This document shows, piece by piece, positions 54,771 to 63,199 of a DNA stretch of 64,000 nt; the stretch's first letter is position 1; every line of letters starts with the position of its first letter. Under the pieces are notes generated by a model. It was not told the origin of the DNA. It made no database searches and was given only the letters and a program-made list of their open reading frames with translations. This DNA is from Hypnocyclicus thermotrophus (GTDB taxonomy: Bacteria > Fusobacteriota > Fusobacteriia > Fusobacteriales > Fusobacteriaceae), in assembly GCF_004365575.1 (NCBI RefSeq), contig NZ_SOBG01000001.1:124001-188000 (forward strand), in the 5' to 3' direction. The translations under genes were made by a program, and so were the position numbers.

Positions 54771-55727
54771 TTAAAAATTTATTTTGAATTCTAATTCCAA
54801 TTTATCATTTATTGATTGTGTAGTATTAAAAATATTTTTTATATTATTATATTTATAATTTGTAATATCTATTGTTGTATAGTCATTAAAAATATAAGAT
54901 AGATTTGAGAGTATAACATTTTCTTCACCTTTAAAATCAAATATAAAAGTTTGATTATATGTGATTAGATCAGTTAATGAATAACTAAAATTTGTATAAT
55001 TTAATACTATTTCTTCATCAAAATTATTCATAATTTCATTAGCAATATATAAGTTTTTTTCAAAAATATCAAATGTATAATCGATTCCTAATGTAGCTAT
55101 TTTAGTACTTGTATCTTTTATTTTTTTATAATTAAATTGTGACCAATATCCTACTATGTCTTCACCTTTAAATTCAACAATAATATCTTTTATTCTATTT
55201 AGAGATAATTTATAATCTAAATAATTTAAATTATATTCAATGTTATTAAAAGAATTTATATATCTAACAGCAATATTTTTATTACTATAATTGTTTTTAA
55301 ATAAAAATCCTTCTATTTTTGACATACCAGTAGGTCTATATTTAATATCAAGTCCATTTATTCCTTCTTTATCAGATTTTGGATTTTTAATATCTGCTTG
55401 ATTAAAAATATTTGTTAAATTAAATAATGTTCCAAGGCCCCAATTAGTTTTTTGTTTTCCGATACTTAAAGTTAAATCATTTTGATATATTTCTGCAAAA
55501 GCTGTATAAACTTTCAAGTCATTATTAGTATCATAATTTTCTCCTAAAAAACTTATTTCAGTATATAAATCATTTTCATATAATTTTATTCCAAATTTTG
55601 CACTATTATAATAAGAGATATCTTCATTATTGTAACTATATTTACTATTTAATTCTGTTGTATAATCTATTGCAAATATTAAATTTGATACTAATATAAA
55701 TAATAAAAATTTACTAATATTTTTCAT
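54771..55727 (-). CDS. Predicted outer-membrane beta-barrel protein
   Basis: 318 residues with a signal peptide (cleavage near NLIFA) and many alternating aromatic beta strands, ending in FKINF with a terminal Phe as in outer-membrane barrels. SIGKQKTNWGLGTLFNLTNIF and the following GLDIKYRP resemble porin-like barrels found beside MacB/LolA-like exporters. Probably the outer-membrane partner of the system; its substrate is unknown. Confidence 0.75.
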   Translation of the reverse strand: MKNISKFLLFILVSNLIFAIDYTTELNSKYSYNNEDISYYNSAKFGIKLYENDLYTEISFLGENYDTNNDLKVYTAFAEIYQNDLTLSIGKQKTNWGLGTLFNLTNIFNQADIKNPKSDKEGINGLDIKYRPTGMSKIEGFLFKNNYSNKNIAVRYINSFNNIEYNLNYLDYKLSLNRIKDIIVEFKGEDIVGYWSQFNYKKIKDTSTKIATLGIDYTFDIFEKNLYIANEIMNNFDEEIVLNYTNFSYSLTDLITYNQTFIFDFKGEENVILSNLSYIFNDYTTIDITNYKYNNIKNIFNTTQSINDKLELEFKINF

Positions 55728-55811
55728 TAATAATTTCTCCTTTCGTGATTTTTAATAATTCTTAGTAAAACTCTAATCTATATTATTTTACTGTGAAATT
55801 AATAAAAGTTT

Positions 55812-56444
55812 TTATATATTTAATTGGAAAATTTCTTCAAAAATTCTTATAGTTCCTTTTTTTAATCCTAAAACTTTTTCAACTAACCTTTGTCTAGTAT
55901 ATACAAATTCTTTTAAATAATTGGGATTATTTAACATTTTTTTTGGATCTCCTGCATAAGTAAGCAAATTTAAAAAATGCCCAAGAGTTATTTCTGGATT
56001 ATCTATATCAAATTCTCCAGTTTCTTTTCCTTCTATAAAAATTTTTAATAGATACGGAGAAAGTTTTTCCATATAAATTTCTTTGAATCTATATATTAAT
56101 ATATTAAAGTTTTTTTCTAAAATATATCTAGCAATTTTTTCTGTAAATTCTTTATCCTGTGTTTTCATTTTTACCATTTCACCTAGAAAAGTAATAAGCT
56201 TTTTAGTAGCACCTATATCTTTTCTAATTGATATAATTTCTAATTTTTTAATTGCTTCATCAAATATATAGTCAAACATTTTTTCTAAAAATTCTTCTTT
56301 ACTTTTAAAATAATAATAAAAAGTACCTTTTGCTACTGCTGCTTCTTTTATTATTTCTTCAATAGAAGTTTTTTCATATCCTTTTTCGCTAAAAAGTTTT
56401 TTACCTGCTATAAAAAGTTTATCTTTTTTTGTCATAAAACTCAC
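55812..56444 (-). CDS. TetR-family repressor of the export operon
   Basis: A 210-residue regulator: N-terminal HTH SIEEIIKEAAVAKGTFYYYF, then a helical ligand domain with no assignable ligand. It is the first gene of the minus-strand operon that runs to the LolA-like gene. An ACTGAC-C-GTCAGT operator overlaps its promoter, so it most likely represses its own operon. Confidence 0.9.
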   Translation of the reverse strand: MSFMTKKDKLFIAGKKLFSEKGYEKTSIEEIIKEAAVAKGTFYYYFKSKEEFLEKMFDYIFDEAIKKLEIISIRKDIGATKKLITFLGEMVKMKTQDKEFTEKIARYILEKNFNILIYRFKEIYMEKLSPYLLKIFIEGKETGEFDIDNPEITLGHFLNLLTYAGDPKKMLNNPNYLKEFVYTRQRLVEKVLGLKKGTIRIFEEIFQLNI

Positions 56445-56454
56445 CTCTTTTTAT

Positions 56455-56467
56455 ACTGACCGTCAGT
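56455..56467. promoter_or_regulatory. TetR operator
   Basis: ACTGACCGTCAGT, a 6-1-6 inverted repeat typical of TetR/AcrR operators, placed between the -10 box and the TetR start codon. Confidence 0.75.
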
Positions 56468-56475
56468 CTAGTATA

Positions 56476-56504
56476 ATATTAGCTTTTTTTTTAATTTTTG
56501 TCAA
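56476..56504 (-). promoter_or_regulatory. Promoter of the TetR/export operon
   Basis: Minus strand TTGACA (56499-56504), 17-bp spacer, TAATAT (56476-56481). Confidence 0.75.
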
Positions 56505-56551
56505 TAGTTAGTTTTGAAAAATTATTTATTAAAATATAAAACATTTAGCTC

Positions 56552-56580
56552 TTGACAATAAAAAACAAAAACAGTATATT
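56552..56580 (+). promoter_or_regulatory. Promoter of the debranching-enzyme gene
   Basis: TTGACA (56552-56557), 17-bp spacer, TATATT (56575-56580). Confidence 0.78.
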
Positions 56581-56622
56581 AAGATTGTTGTAAAAAATAT
56601 ACTACAAAGAGGAGTTTTGAAA

Positions 56623-58602
56623 ATGGTAATAGGTAGAGATATATTAGGAAATTATGATTTAGGTACTAACAGAGAATATTTATTAACGAATGGAAACGGT
56701 TCATTTTCGAGTGGGTCTATTAATGGTAATTTAGCACGTAGTTATCATGGAATATTGGTAAAATCATTTGATATACCTCTTGATAGAAAAATGACATTAC
56801 ATAAAATAGAAGAAAATTTTGATGGAATTGATTTGTTTACTTCTAAAAGAATAGATGCTAATAAGGTTATTATTAAAGAAGGATTTAAATATATTCAATC
56901 ATTTGAAGTAAAACCATTTCCGAAATGGATATTTTTGGTAAATGGTTCATTGCTTGAAAAAGAGTTATTTATGCCTTATGAAAAAGATATTGTAATAATA
57001 AAGTATAAATTATTATTATCTGCTAAAAAAGATTTGAAATTAAAAACAAATATGCTTTTTAATTATAGATATTCGGATCATATTATTCCTTTTAGAGATT
57101 ATAATTATGATGTTTATACAAAAAATAATCATTTAGAAATAATGTTTGATAATCATAAAATGTATATTTATACTAATGGCAATATAAAAAAATCAGAGTA
57201 TAGAAAAGATAATGAAGATTTTTATGGAAATAAAATTGAGGGGACAGTAAGAAAAAATATAGCATACGATATAGAATTAAATGAAAGAGGAAATTATAAT
57301 TTGGACTCATCATATGAAATAGCAAATAGTGAAATAACTTTAAATGAAGGTGATACATTTTATATAGTAGCTTCTTTTGAAAAATTAGATAATATTAATA
57401 TAGAAAAAATGTATAGTGATGAATTAAATAGAGTAAATAGATTAAAAAATATAGCATCAAAAGATAATGAAATAATTAGAGATATTGCGTATGCTTGTGA
57501 TCAATTTATAGTAAATAAACCTTCGATTAGAGGGAAAACAGTTATTGCAGGTTATCCATGGTTTGGTGATTGGGGAAGAGATACAATGATAGCTCTTCCA
57601 GGGCTTACTCTTTCAACAGGCAGATATGATGACGCAAAAGCTATTCTTTTAGCGTTTGCAAAATATTGTGATAAGGGAATGTTGCCTAACTTATTTCCAA
57701 ACAAAGAGGGAGATGAACTTCAATATAATACAATAGATGCAGCTATGTGGTATTTTTATGCTGTATACAAGTATCTTGAGTATACAGATGATTATGAATT
57801 TGTAAAAAACAATATTTATAATACTCTTAAAGATATAATAAAATTTTATAAATCTGGAACAAGATATAATATACATATGGAAGAGAATGGAATGATATCA
57901 GGTGGAAGCAAAGATAATAATCTTACTTGGATGGATGTAAAATATAAAGGCTGGGCGGTAACACCTAGATATGGTATGGCAGTTGAAATATCAGCATTAT
58001 GGTATAATGCATTAAAATTAATGGAAGATTTAGCAGAAAAATATAATGAGGATAATAAAGAGTATAAAGAATTGTCTAACTTAGTAAAAAATAATTTTGA
58101 AAAGATATTTTGGAATGAAGAAAAAAATTGTTTATATGATTATATATGTGAAGAAGGTAAAAATGATGATATCAGACCAAATCAGATTTTCGTAGTATCT
58201 TTGCCGTATTCATTATTATCAAAAGATAAAGAAAAAAAAGTAGTAGATACAGTTCTTGAAAAGTTATATACTTCAAAAGGATTAAAGTCTTTATCAAGTG
58301 ATAATATAGAATTTAAAGGTTTTTATTTTGGAAATTTATACGAAAGAGACAGTAAATATCATCAAGGAACAGTATGGGGGTGGTTAATGGGTCATTTTGT
58401 AGGAGCATATAATAAAATATATAATAATAAAGAAAAAAATAGATTGTTATTAAATGGATTAATAGAACATTTTTATAGAGAAGGATGTATAAATTCAGTA
58501 TCAGAAATATTTGATGGTGACGAACCACACAATGCTAGAGGATGTTTTGCACAAGCTTGGTCAGTATCAGAGCTTCTTAGAGCTTTAAAAGAGATGTGCT
58601 AA
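56623..58602 (+). CDS. Glycogen debranching enzyme (amylo-alpha-1,6-glucosidase type)
   Basis: Predicted to remove alpha-1,6 branches from glycogen. ATG 56623 is 8 nt from GAGGAG; a TTG two codons earlier is too close. 659 residues: an N-terminal GDE_N domain (NREYLLTNGNGSFSSGS, ARSYHGILV) and a C-terminal alpha/alpha-toroid domain with YPWFGDWGRDTMIALPGL, TWMDVKYKGWAVTPR and YHQGTVWGWLMG, the family's acidic active-site motifs. No other glycogen genes are nearby. Confidence 0.92.
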   Translation: MVIGRDILGNYDLGTNREYLLTNGNGSFSSGSINGNLARSYHGILVKSFDIPLDRKMTLHKIEENFDGIDLFTSKRIDANKVIIKEGFKYIQSFEVKPFPKWIFLVNGSLLEKELFMPYEKDIVIIKYKLLLSAKKDLKLKTNMLFNYRYSDHIIPFRDYNYDVYTKNNHLEIMFDNHKMYIYTNGNIKKSEYRKDNEDFYGNKIEGTVRKNIAYDIELNERGNYNLDSSYEIANSEITLNEGDTFYIVASFEKLDNINIEKMYSDELNRVNRLKNIASKDNEIIRDIAYACDQFIVNKPSIRGKTVIAGYPWFGDWGRDTMIALPGLTLSTGRYDDAKAILLAFAKYCDKGMLPNLFPNKEGDELQYNTIDAAMWYFYAVYKYLEYTDDYEFVKNNIYNTLKDIIKFYKSGTRYNIHMEENGMISGGSKDNNLTWMDVKYKGWAVTPRYGMAVEISALWYNALKLMEDLAEKYNEDNKEYKELSNLVKNNFEKIFWNEEKNCLYDYICEEGKNDDIRPNQIFVVSLPYSLLSKDKEKKVVDTVLEKLYTSKGLKSLSSDNIEFKGFYFGNLYERDSKYHQGTVWGWLMGHFVGAYNKIYNNKEKNRLLLNGLIEHFYREGCINSVSEIFDGDEPHNARGCFAQAWSVSELLRALKEMC

Positions 58603-58999
58603 TTTTATAGATAGCAAAACTTTTAGGAGTATAATTTAAATAATTCTTTTTAAGTAAATATTAAAAAAACAAAAACGATATCAATTATAATTAAATAATT
58701 GGTATCGTTTTCTGTTATTTTTATAGATTATACAACCATTTTATTTTATTTGAATTAATTATTTTTAGTTTATTTTCTATATTGAGTTTATTTATGTTAT
58801 ACTATTAATAATAATTTAGGGTGATTAAATTAGGAATATTTTTTATGTTAATAGTTGCATTAATAATGTGAATTTTAAAGAATAAATACTAATATGTGAG
58901 ATATTACAGACAGTTAGATAAATAATAGTTTTATAAATTTCTAAAAAAATTTTTAAATAAAAAAATTTAACATAATATTAAAATTTTAAGGAGGAAAAT
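58603..58999. other. 397-bp intergenic region
   Basis: It contains the terminator at 58672-58711 and otherwise only AT-rich sequence. TACAGACAGTTA near 58904-58915 is a possible regulator half-site (see the TetR finding). No ORF or RNA gene was recognised. Confidence 0.5.
58672..58711 (+). terminator. Terminator of the debranching-enzyme gene
   Basis: A stem of about 15 bp with one U-G wobble (ACGATATCAATTAT arm), a 6-nt loop and a T-rich tail. Confidence 0.8.
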
Positions 59000-59563
59000 A
59001 TGCCTTTGAATACAAAAAAAGCTTTGGGTGAATCATTAAAAAAACTTTTAATTAATTCAAATCTTGATGAAATTACTATTAAAGAACTTTCTAAAGAGTG
59101 TGGAGTTAATAGACAAACATTTTATTATCATTTTCATGATATTTATTCATTAGTTAAATGGATTTTTAAATCCGAAGCAGTGGAACCTATAAAAAACTTA
59201 ATTAATTATGAAAATTGGCAAGACGCATATTTAAAAATTTTTGAATTTGTTGGGGAAAATAAAGTGTTTTGTAAAAGTTGTATGAATTCTTCTGGACGAG
59301 AATATCTTAATCAATTTCTTTCTCATATCACAAATGATTTATTAATTGCGGTAATAAATGATGTTGCTAAAGAGAAAAATATTAGTGATTTTACAAAAAA
59401 AATAACAGCTAACTTTTATAGCTATGGACTTACAGGAATTATTTTGTCATGGATTCGAGATGGATTTATAGAAGAACCAAAAGTTCTTGTAAAAGAGGTT
59501 AATAATTTAGTAGAAGGGGATATAAAAAAAATAATTGAAAAGCATTTAAATGAAAAAAAATAG
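59000..59563 (+). CDS. TetR-family regulator (DhaS-like C-terminal domain)
   Basis: 187 residues. HTH: ITIKELSKECGVNRQTFYYHF. The C-terminal half (YSLVKWIF, GLTGIILSWIRDGF) matches the TetR_C_8 type seen in DhaS and in regulators placed before oleate hydratase genes. AAGGAGGAAAAT precedes the ATG. It is likely the regulator of the oleate hydratase gene 254 bp downstream, perhaps sensing fatty acid. Confidence 0.88.
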   Translation: MPLNTKKALGESLKKLLINSNLDEITIKELSKECGVNRQTFYYHFHDIYSLVKWIFKSEAVEPIKNLINYENWQDAYLKIFEFVGENKVFCKSCMNSSGREYLNQFLSHITNDLLIAVINDVAKEKNISDFTKKITANFYSYGLTGIILSWIRDGFIEEPKVLVKEVNNLVEGDIKKIIEKHLNEKK

Positions 59564-59584
59564 ACATTTTGTTATAAATGTCTA
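59561..59584 (+). repeat. Hairpin at the end of the TetR gene
   Basis: TAGACATTT and complement around a 6-nt loop, containing the TetR stop codon. No T run follows, so termination would be weak and may allow read-through to the hydratase gene. Confidence 0.5.
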
Positions 59585-59817
59585 AAAATTATACAGACGA
59601 TAACTGGTGTCTATTGATTTATTTCTCATAAAATATTATTATTTATTATAGCTTGGATTCATGAGATTTTATGAAGTATATATATTATTAAATATATTAT
59701 ATAAAATAATTGATAAATTTATAAAAAATATTGTGGATTCAAGTATAAATTAATTATTAATAACTATTATTAAAAGTTATTAATAATTAAAATAATATAT
59801 ATAGGGAGGAAAATATT

Positions 59818-61518
59818 ATGGGAAATTATCAAAAGATTAATACACTTAAACCAGAAGGAATTGAAAGTAAAAAAGCTTATTTAATTGGTGGAGGAATTGC
59901 TTCTTTAGCAGCGGCAGCTTATTTAATAAATGATGGACATATGAATGGAGAAAAAATCACTATTTTAGAACAAGGTAATATTTTTGGTGGTGCAATGGAT
60001 GGTATTGGAAATCCAGAAGAAGGTTATGTAGCACGTGGCGGACGAGAAATGGAAGAACATTATGAATGTACTTGGGATTTATTTAGTAAAATCCCGTCTA
60101 TTGAAGAACCGCATCGAACTGTATTAGATGAATTTAAAGAGTTAAATGATATTGATCCAAATTATTCTAATTGTAGAGTAATTGCCAATCGTGGTGAAAA
60201 GCTTGACTTTTCAAGTTTGGGATTAGAAGATATTCATGTAAAACAATTGACTAAACTTTTTTTAGCAACTGAAGATGCACTTGGGAAATTAACAGTTAAA
60301 GAGTTTTTTGATGCATCATTTTTAGAAACTGATATGTGGTTATACTGGAGAAGTATGTTTGCCTTTGAAGATTGGCATAGTGTAGTTGAAATGAAACGTT
60401 ATATGCATAGATTTATACATTTAATACCTGGAATGACTAAAATGGATGGATTATTATTTACTAAATATAATCAATACGATTCTATGATTTTGCCATTAAA
60501 AAAATGGTTAGAATTACAAAATGTTGTTTTTGAAAATAATACAAAAGTAGTGGATTTAGATATAGAAATCAATTTAAATGAAAAAATTGTAAAAGGAATT
60601 CATATATTGCGTAATAATAATAATGAGGTTATTAAAACTACAGAAAATGATTTAGTGTTTGTTACTAATGGTTCTATGACTGAAAACTCAACACTTGGAA
60701 ATATGAATACTGCACCTGTTCTTGATAGAAGTGAGGGTGGATGTTGGAGTTTATGGAAAAATATAGCTAAAAAAGATAGTTCATTTGGAAGACCAGAGGT
60801 ATTTTGTTCTGATATTGACAAAACCAAATGGGAATCTTATACAATTACTGCAAAAGGTACTAAAATGAAAGAATTAATAGAAAAATTTGCAGAAAGAAAA
60901 ATTATTAAGAATAGAACGGTTACAGGTGGAATAATAACAATTAAAGATTCAAACTGGTTATTAAGTGTAACTGTAAATAGACAACCACAATTTAAAAATC
61001 AACCTGAGGATACAATTGTATTATGGGCGTATGCTTTGTTCCCTGATAAAAAAGGTAATTTTATTCAAAAGGAAATGAGCGCTTGCACTGGGAAAGAACT
61101 TCTAGAAGAATTATTATATCATTTTGGAATTGACGAAGAAAATATGCAGGAATATATTAATGAATCAATAGTAATTCCAGTAATGATGCCGTATATAACA
61201 AGTCAATTTATGCCTCGTGTAAAAGGAGATAGACCAGAAGTTGTTCCAACAGGGAGTAAAAATTTGGCATTTTTAGGTCAATATACAGAAATTAAAAATG
61301 ATTGTGTATTTACTGTAGATTATTCAATTCGATCAGCAATTATAGCTGTTTATACTTTACTCGGCCTTAAAAAAAATCCTCCTGAAATATATTCAAGCCA
61401 GTATGATATAAGAGTAATTGCAAATGCAGCTAAAACTTTATATAGCGGAAGACCTCTTCCTGCAGAATTTATAATTAAAAAACTTTTGAGTAATACATCT
61501 TTAGAAGGATTAATATAA
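59818..61518 (+). CDS. ohyA: Oleate hydratase
   Basis: FAD-dependent hydration of cis-9 unsaturated fatty acids to 10-hydroxy acids, a detoxification route in anaerobes and gut bacteria. FAD loop LIGGGIASLAAAAYLI; the family signatures GGAMDGIGNPEEGYVARGGR (with the next residues EMEEHYECTWDL) and WRSMFAFEDWHS hold the catalytic acidic residue and substrate-site residues. 566 residues, normal for the MCRA family. AGGGAGG precedes the ATG. Confidence 0.96.
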   Translation: MGNYQKINTLKPEGIESKKAYLIGGGIASLAAAAYLINDGHMNGEKITILEQGNIFGGAMDGIGNPEEGYVARGGREMEEHYECTWDLFSKIPSIEEPHRTVLDEFKELNDIDPNYSNCRVIANRGEKLDFSSLGLEDIHVKQLTKLFLATEDALGKLTVKEFFDASFLETDMWLYWRSMFAFEDWHSVVEMKRYMHRFIHLIPGMTKMDGLLFTKYNQYDSMILPLKKWLELQNVVFENNTKVVDLDIEINLNEKIVKGIHILRNNNNEVIKTTENDLVFVTNGSMTENSTLGNMNTAPVLDRSEGGCWSLWKNIAKKDSSFGRPEVFCSDIDKTKWESYTITAKGTKMKELIEKFAERKIIKNRTVTGGIITIKDSNWLLSVTVNRQPQFKNQPEDTIVLWAYALFPDKKGNFIQKEMSACTGKELLEELLYHFGIDEENMQEYINESIVIPVMMPYITSQFMPRVKGDRPEVVPTGSKNLAFLGQYTEIKNDCVFTVDYSIRSAIIAVYTLLGLKKNPPEIYSSQYDIRVIANAAKTLYSGRPLPAEFIIKKLLSNTSLEGLI

Positions 61519-61585
61519 AATTAGATTAATAAGATTTTATAAATAATTAGAATATATGTAAATCTTTTAAAATTTAAATTTTTAT

Positions 61586-61622
61586 AACAGAAGTAGCTTT
61601 ATTGTTACTTCTGTTTTTTTTA
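61586..61622 (+). terminator. Terminator of ohyA
   Basis: Stem AACAGAAGTA with its complement, a 10-nt loop and a long T run. Confidence 0.85.
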
Positions 61623-61710
61623 ATTCTAAATTTAAACAAGAGAATTCTTTATTAAGGAAATAATAATAGTATATTTTATGTAAAAAAACTAAAATTTTAA
61701 AATAGTCATT

Positions 61711-62970
61711 TTAAAATATATACATTTTTATTTTTCTTAAAAATCGATCTCTTAAATCAAAAAATTCATTTTCTATATAGTAATTAATAAAAAGAAATCC
61801 AATATCATGTCTAGGTTTTGTTTTCATCAATTTAAAATAAAATTCTTCGATTAAATTTACAAAAATAATATCATTTTTGTCTAAAAAATAAAAAGCCGAT
61901 TTAATAGAAAGATATTTTTTTTCAGTTGATGCTAATTGATTTTGTAAAATATTTTTAATAGATTTTAAAGCCATTTTTTTATTTGGAAGAATTTTAGATA
62001 TTTCAATAAATTCAAATTCTATTTCTGATATTAATTTATCATTATTTCTACTGGTATTTAATTCTTTTAAAAAAGATTTTAATTTCCTTATATAAAGACT
62101 AGCTTTTTGAATATCATTCATTTGTTTTGATAAAATAAGTAATTTTAAATTTACAATACTTTTTTTATAAATAGATTTATATTTTAATAAAAGACCTCTA
62201 TAAATAGAGTTAGCTTTATCAAAATATTTTTCAAGTTCATAACATTCTGCTAAAAGTAATTTTAATTCAAATATTTTTTCAGTATCAGTTTCTATTTTTT
62301 CTAATTCTTCAAAATATCTTAAAGCATAATTTATAGTATTTAAATTTTTATGAGAGATACCTAATAAATAAAATATTTTTTCTTTATAATTTTCTAATGA
62401 TTGAATATAACTAAAAAACTGATTTTCTAAGTCGATATTTCTATTAAAATTATTAAAAATAATATTTATATAGAGCGTATTATAAAGGATCTCTTCAAAA
62501 TCTATATTAATTTCAGGATTTAAACTATCAATTAAAATAGAATCATATAAATTATATGACTCTTCGAAGTCATTTAATAAAAACAATATATCAGCTGTTT
62601 TTTTAAACAATAAAATTTTATAAATAGAATGAGTTGTTTTTAGTGTTGTACTTTTTATTTTTTTTAAAACTCCATACACATTTTTAGAGTTAACAGCCTG
62701 GTATAAAGAATTGCATATTTTGTCGAATTGTTCTTCTTCATCTTCTAATAAATATGAAACGGTAATTTGTTTATCAATCCCACGTTCTTTAAAAATTTTA
62801 TTAAAGTTTTGAGTAAGAATTTCAGCTACTCTAGGACTAATAGTTTTTTTTTGAGACTCTATTATAGCTAAATAACTACGTGCAATATTATCCTTTGAAA
62901 GGTCTTTTTGACTTATTTTGTATTTTTTTCTTAAGTTGACAATTTTTTCGACTGGGGATAATACTTGCAT
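61711..62970 (-). CDS. XRE-type regulator with TPR-like repeats
   Basis: A 419-residue protein: N-terminal HTH (residues about 5-60; VNLRKKYKISQKDLSKDNIA) followed by about 330 helical residues organised as TPR-like repeats (ILFLLNDFEESYNLYDSIL, LLLAECYELEKYFDKANSIY). This is the architecture of Rgg/PlcR-type peptide-responsive regulators and of related fusobacterial proteins. No small peptide gene is evident next to it. The AGGAGG site and a promoter at 63011-63039 support the start. Confidence 0.82.
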   Translation of the reverse strand: MQVLSPVEKIVNLRKKYKISQKDLSKDNIARSYLAIIESQKKTISPRVAEILTQNFNKIFKERGIDKQITVSYLLEDEEEQFDKICNSLYQAVNSKNVYGVLKKIKSTTLKTTHSIYKILLFKKTADILFLLNDFEESYNLYDSILIDSLNPEINIDFEEILYNTLYINIIFNNFNRNIDLENQFFSYIQSLENYKEKIFYLLGISHKNLNTINYALRYFEELEKIETDTEKIFELKLLLAECYELEKYFDKANSIYRGLLLKYKSIYKKSIVNLKLLILSKQMNDIQKASLYIRKLKSFLKELNTSRNNDKLISEIEFEFIEISKILPNKKMALKSIKNILQNQLASTEKKYLSIKSAFYFLDKNDIIFVNLIEEFYFKLMKTKPRHDIGFLFINYYIENEFFDLRDRFLRKIKMYIF

Positions 62971-63010
62971 AAAAACCTCCTAAAAACTTAAAATAAATTT
63001 TTCTCATAAT

Positions 63011-63039
63011 ATTATATGATAAATTTCAAAAAAAAGCAA
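63011..63039 (-). promoter_or_regulatory. Promoter of the XRE-TPR gene
   Basis: Minus strand TTGCTT (63034-63039), 17-bp spacer, TATAAT (63011-63016). Confidence 0.65.
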
Positions 63040-63132
63040 TTATAATTTGATATTATTTACATAATAACTAAAGTTAATTAAGGAGATTATGTGAAAAAAA
63101 TATTTAAAATTAACTTAAAATAAACTTTTCTT

Positions 63133-63161
63133 TTGCAAAAAAACATAATTCTTGATATAAT
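63133..63161 (+). promoter_or_regulatory. Promoter of hydE
   Basis: TTGCAA (63133-63138), 17-bp spacer, TATAAT (63156-63161), about 40 bp before the ATG. Confidence 0.7.
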
Positions 63162-63199
63162 AAGTTAACTTTATTTTTGATAAATATTTTGGAGGAGTT

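Noticed and set aside
63092-63121. Short GTG-started ORF (about 10 codons) after an AAGGAG-like site upstream of hydE
   Set aside because: Too short to support as a leader peptide; no hairpin or repeated codons, and the hydE promoter lies downstream of it.
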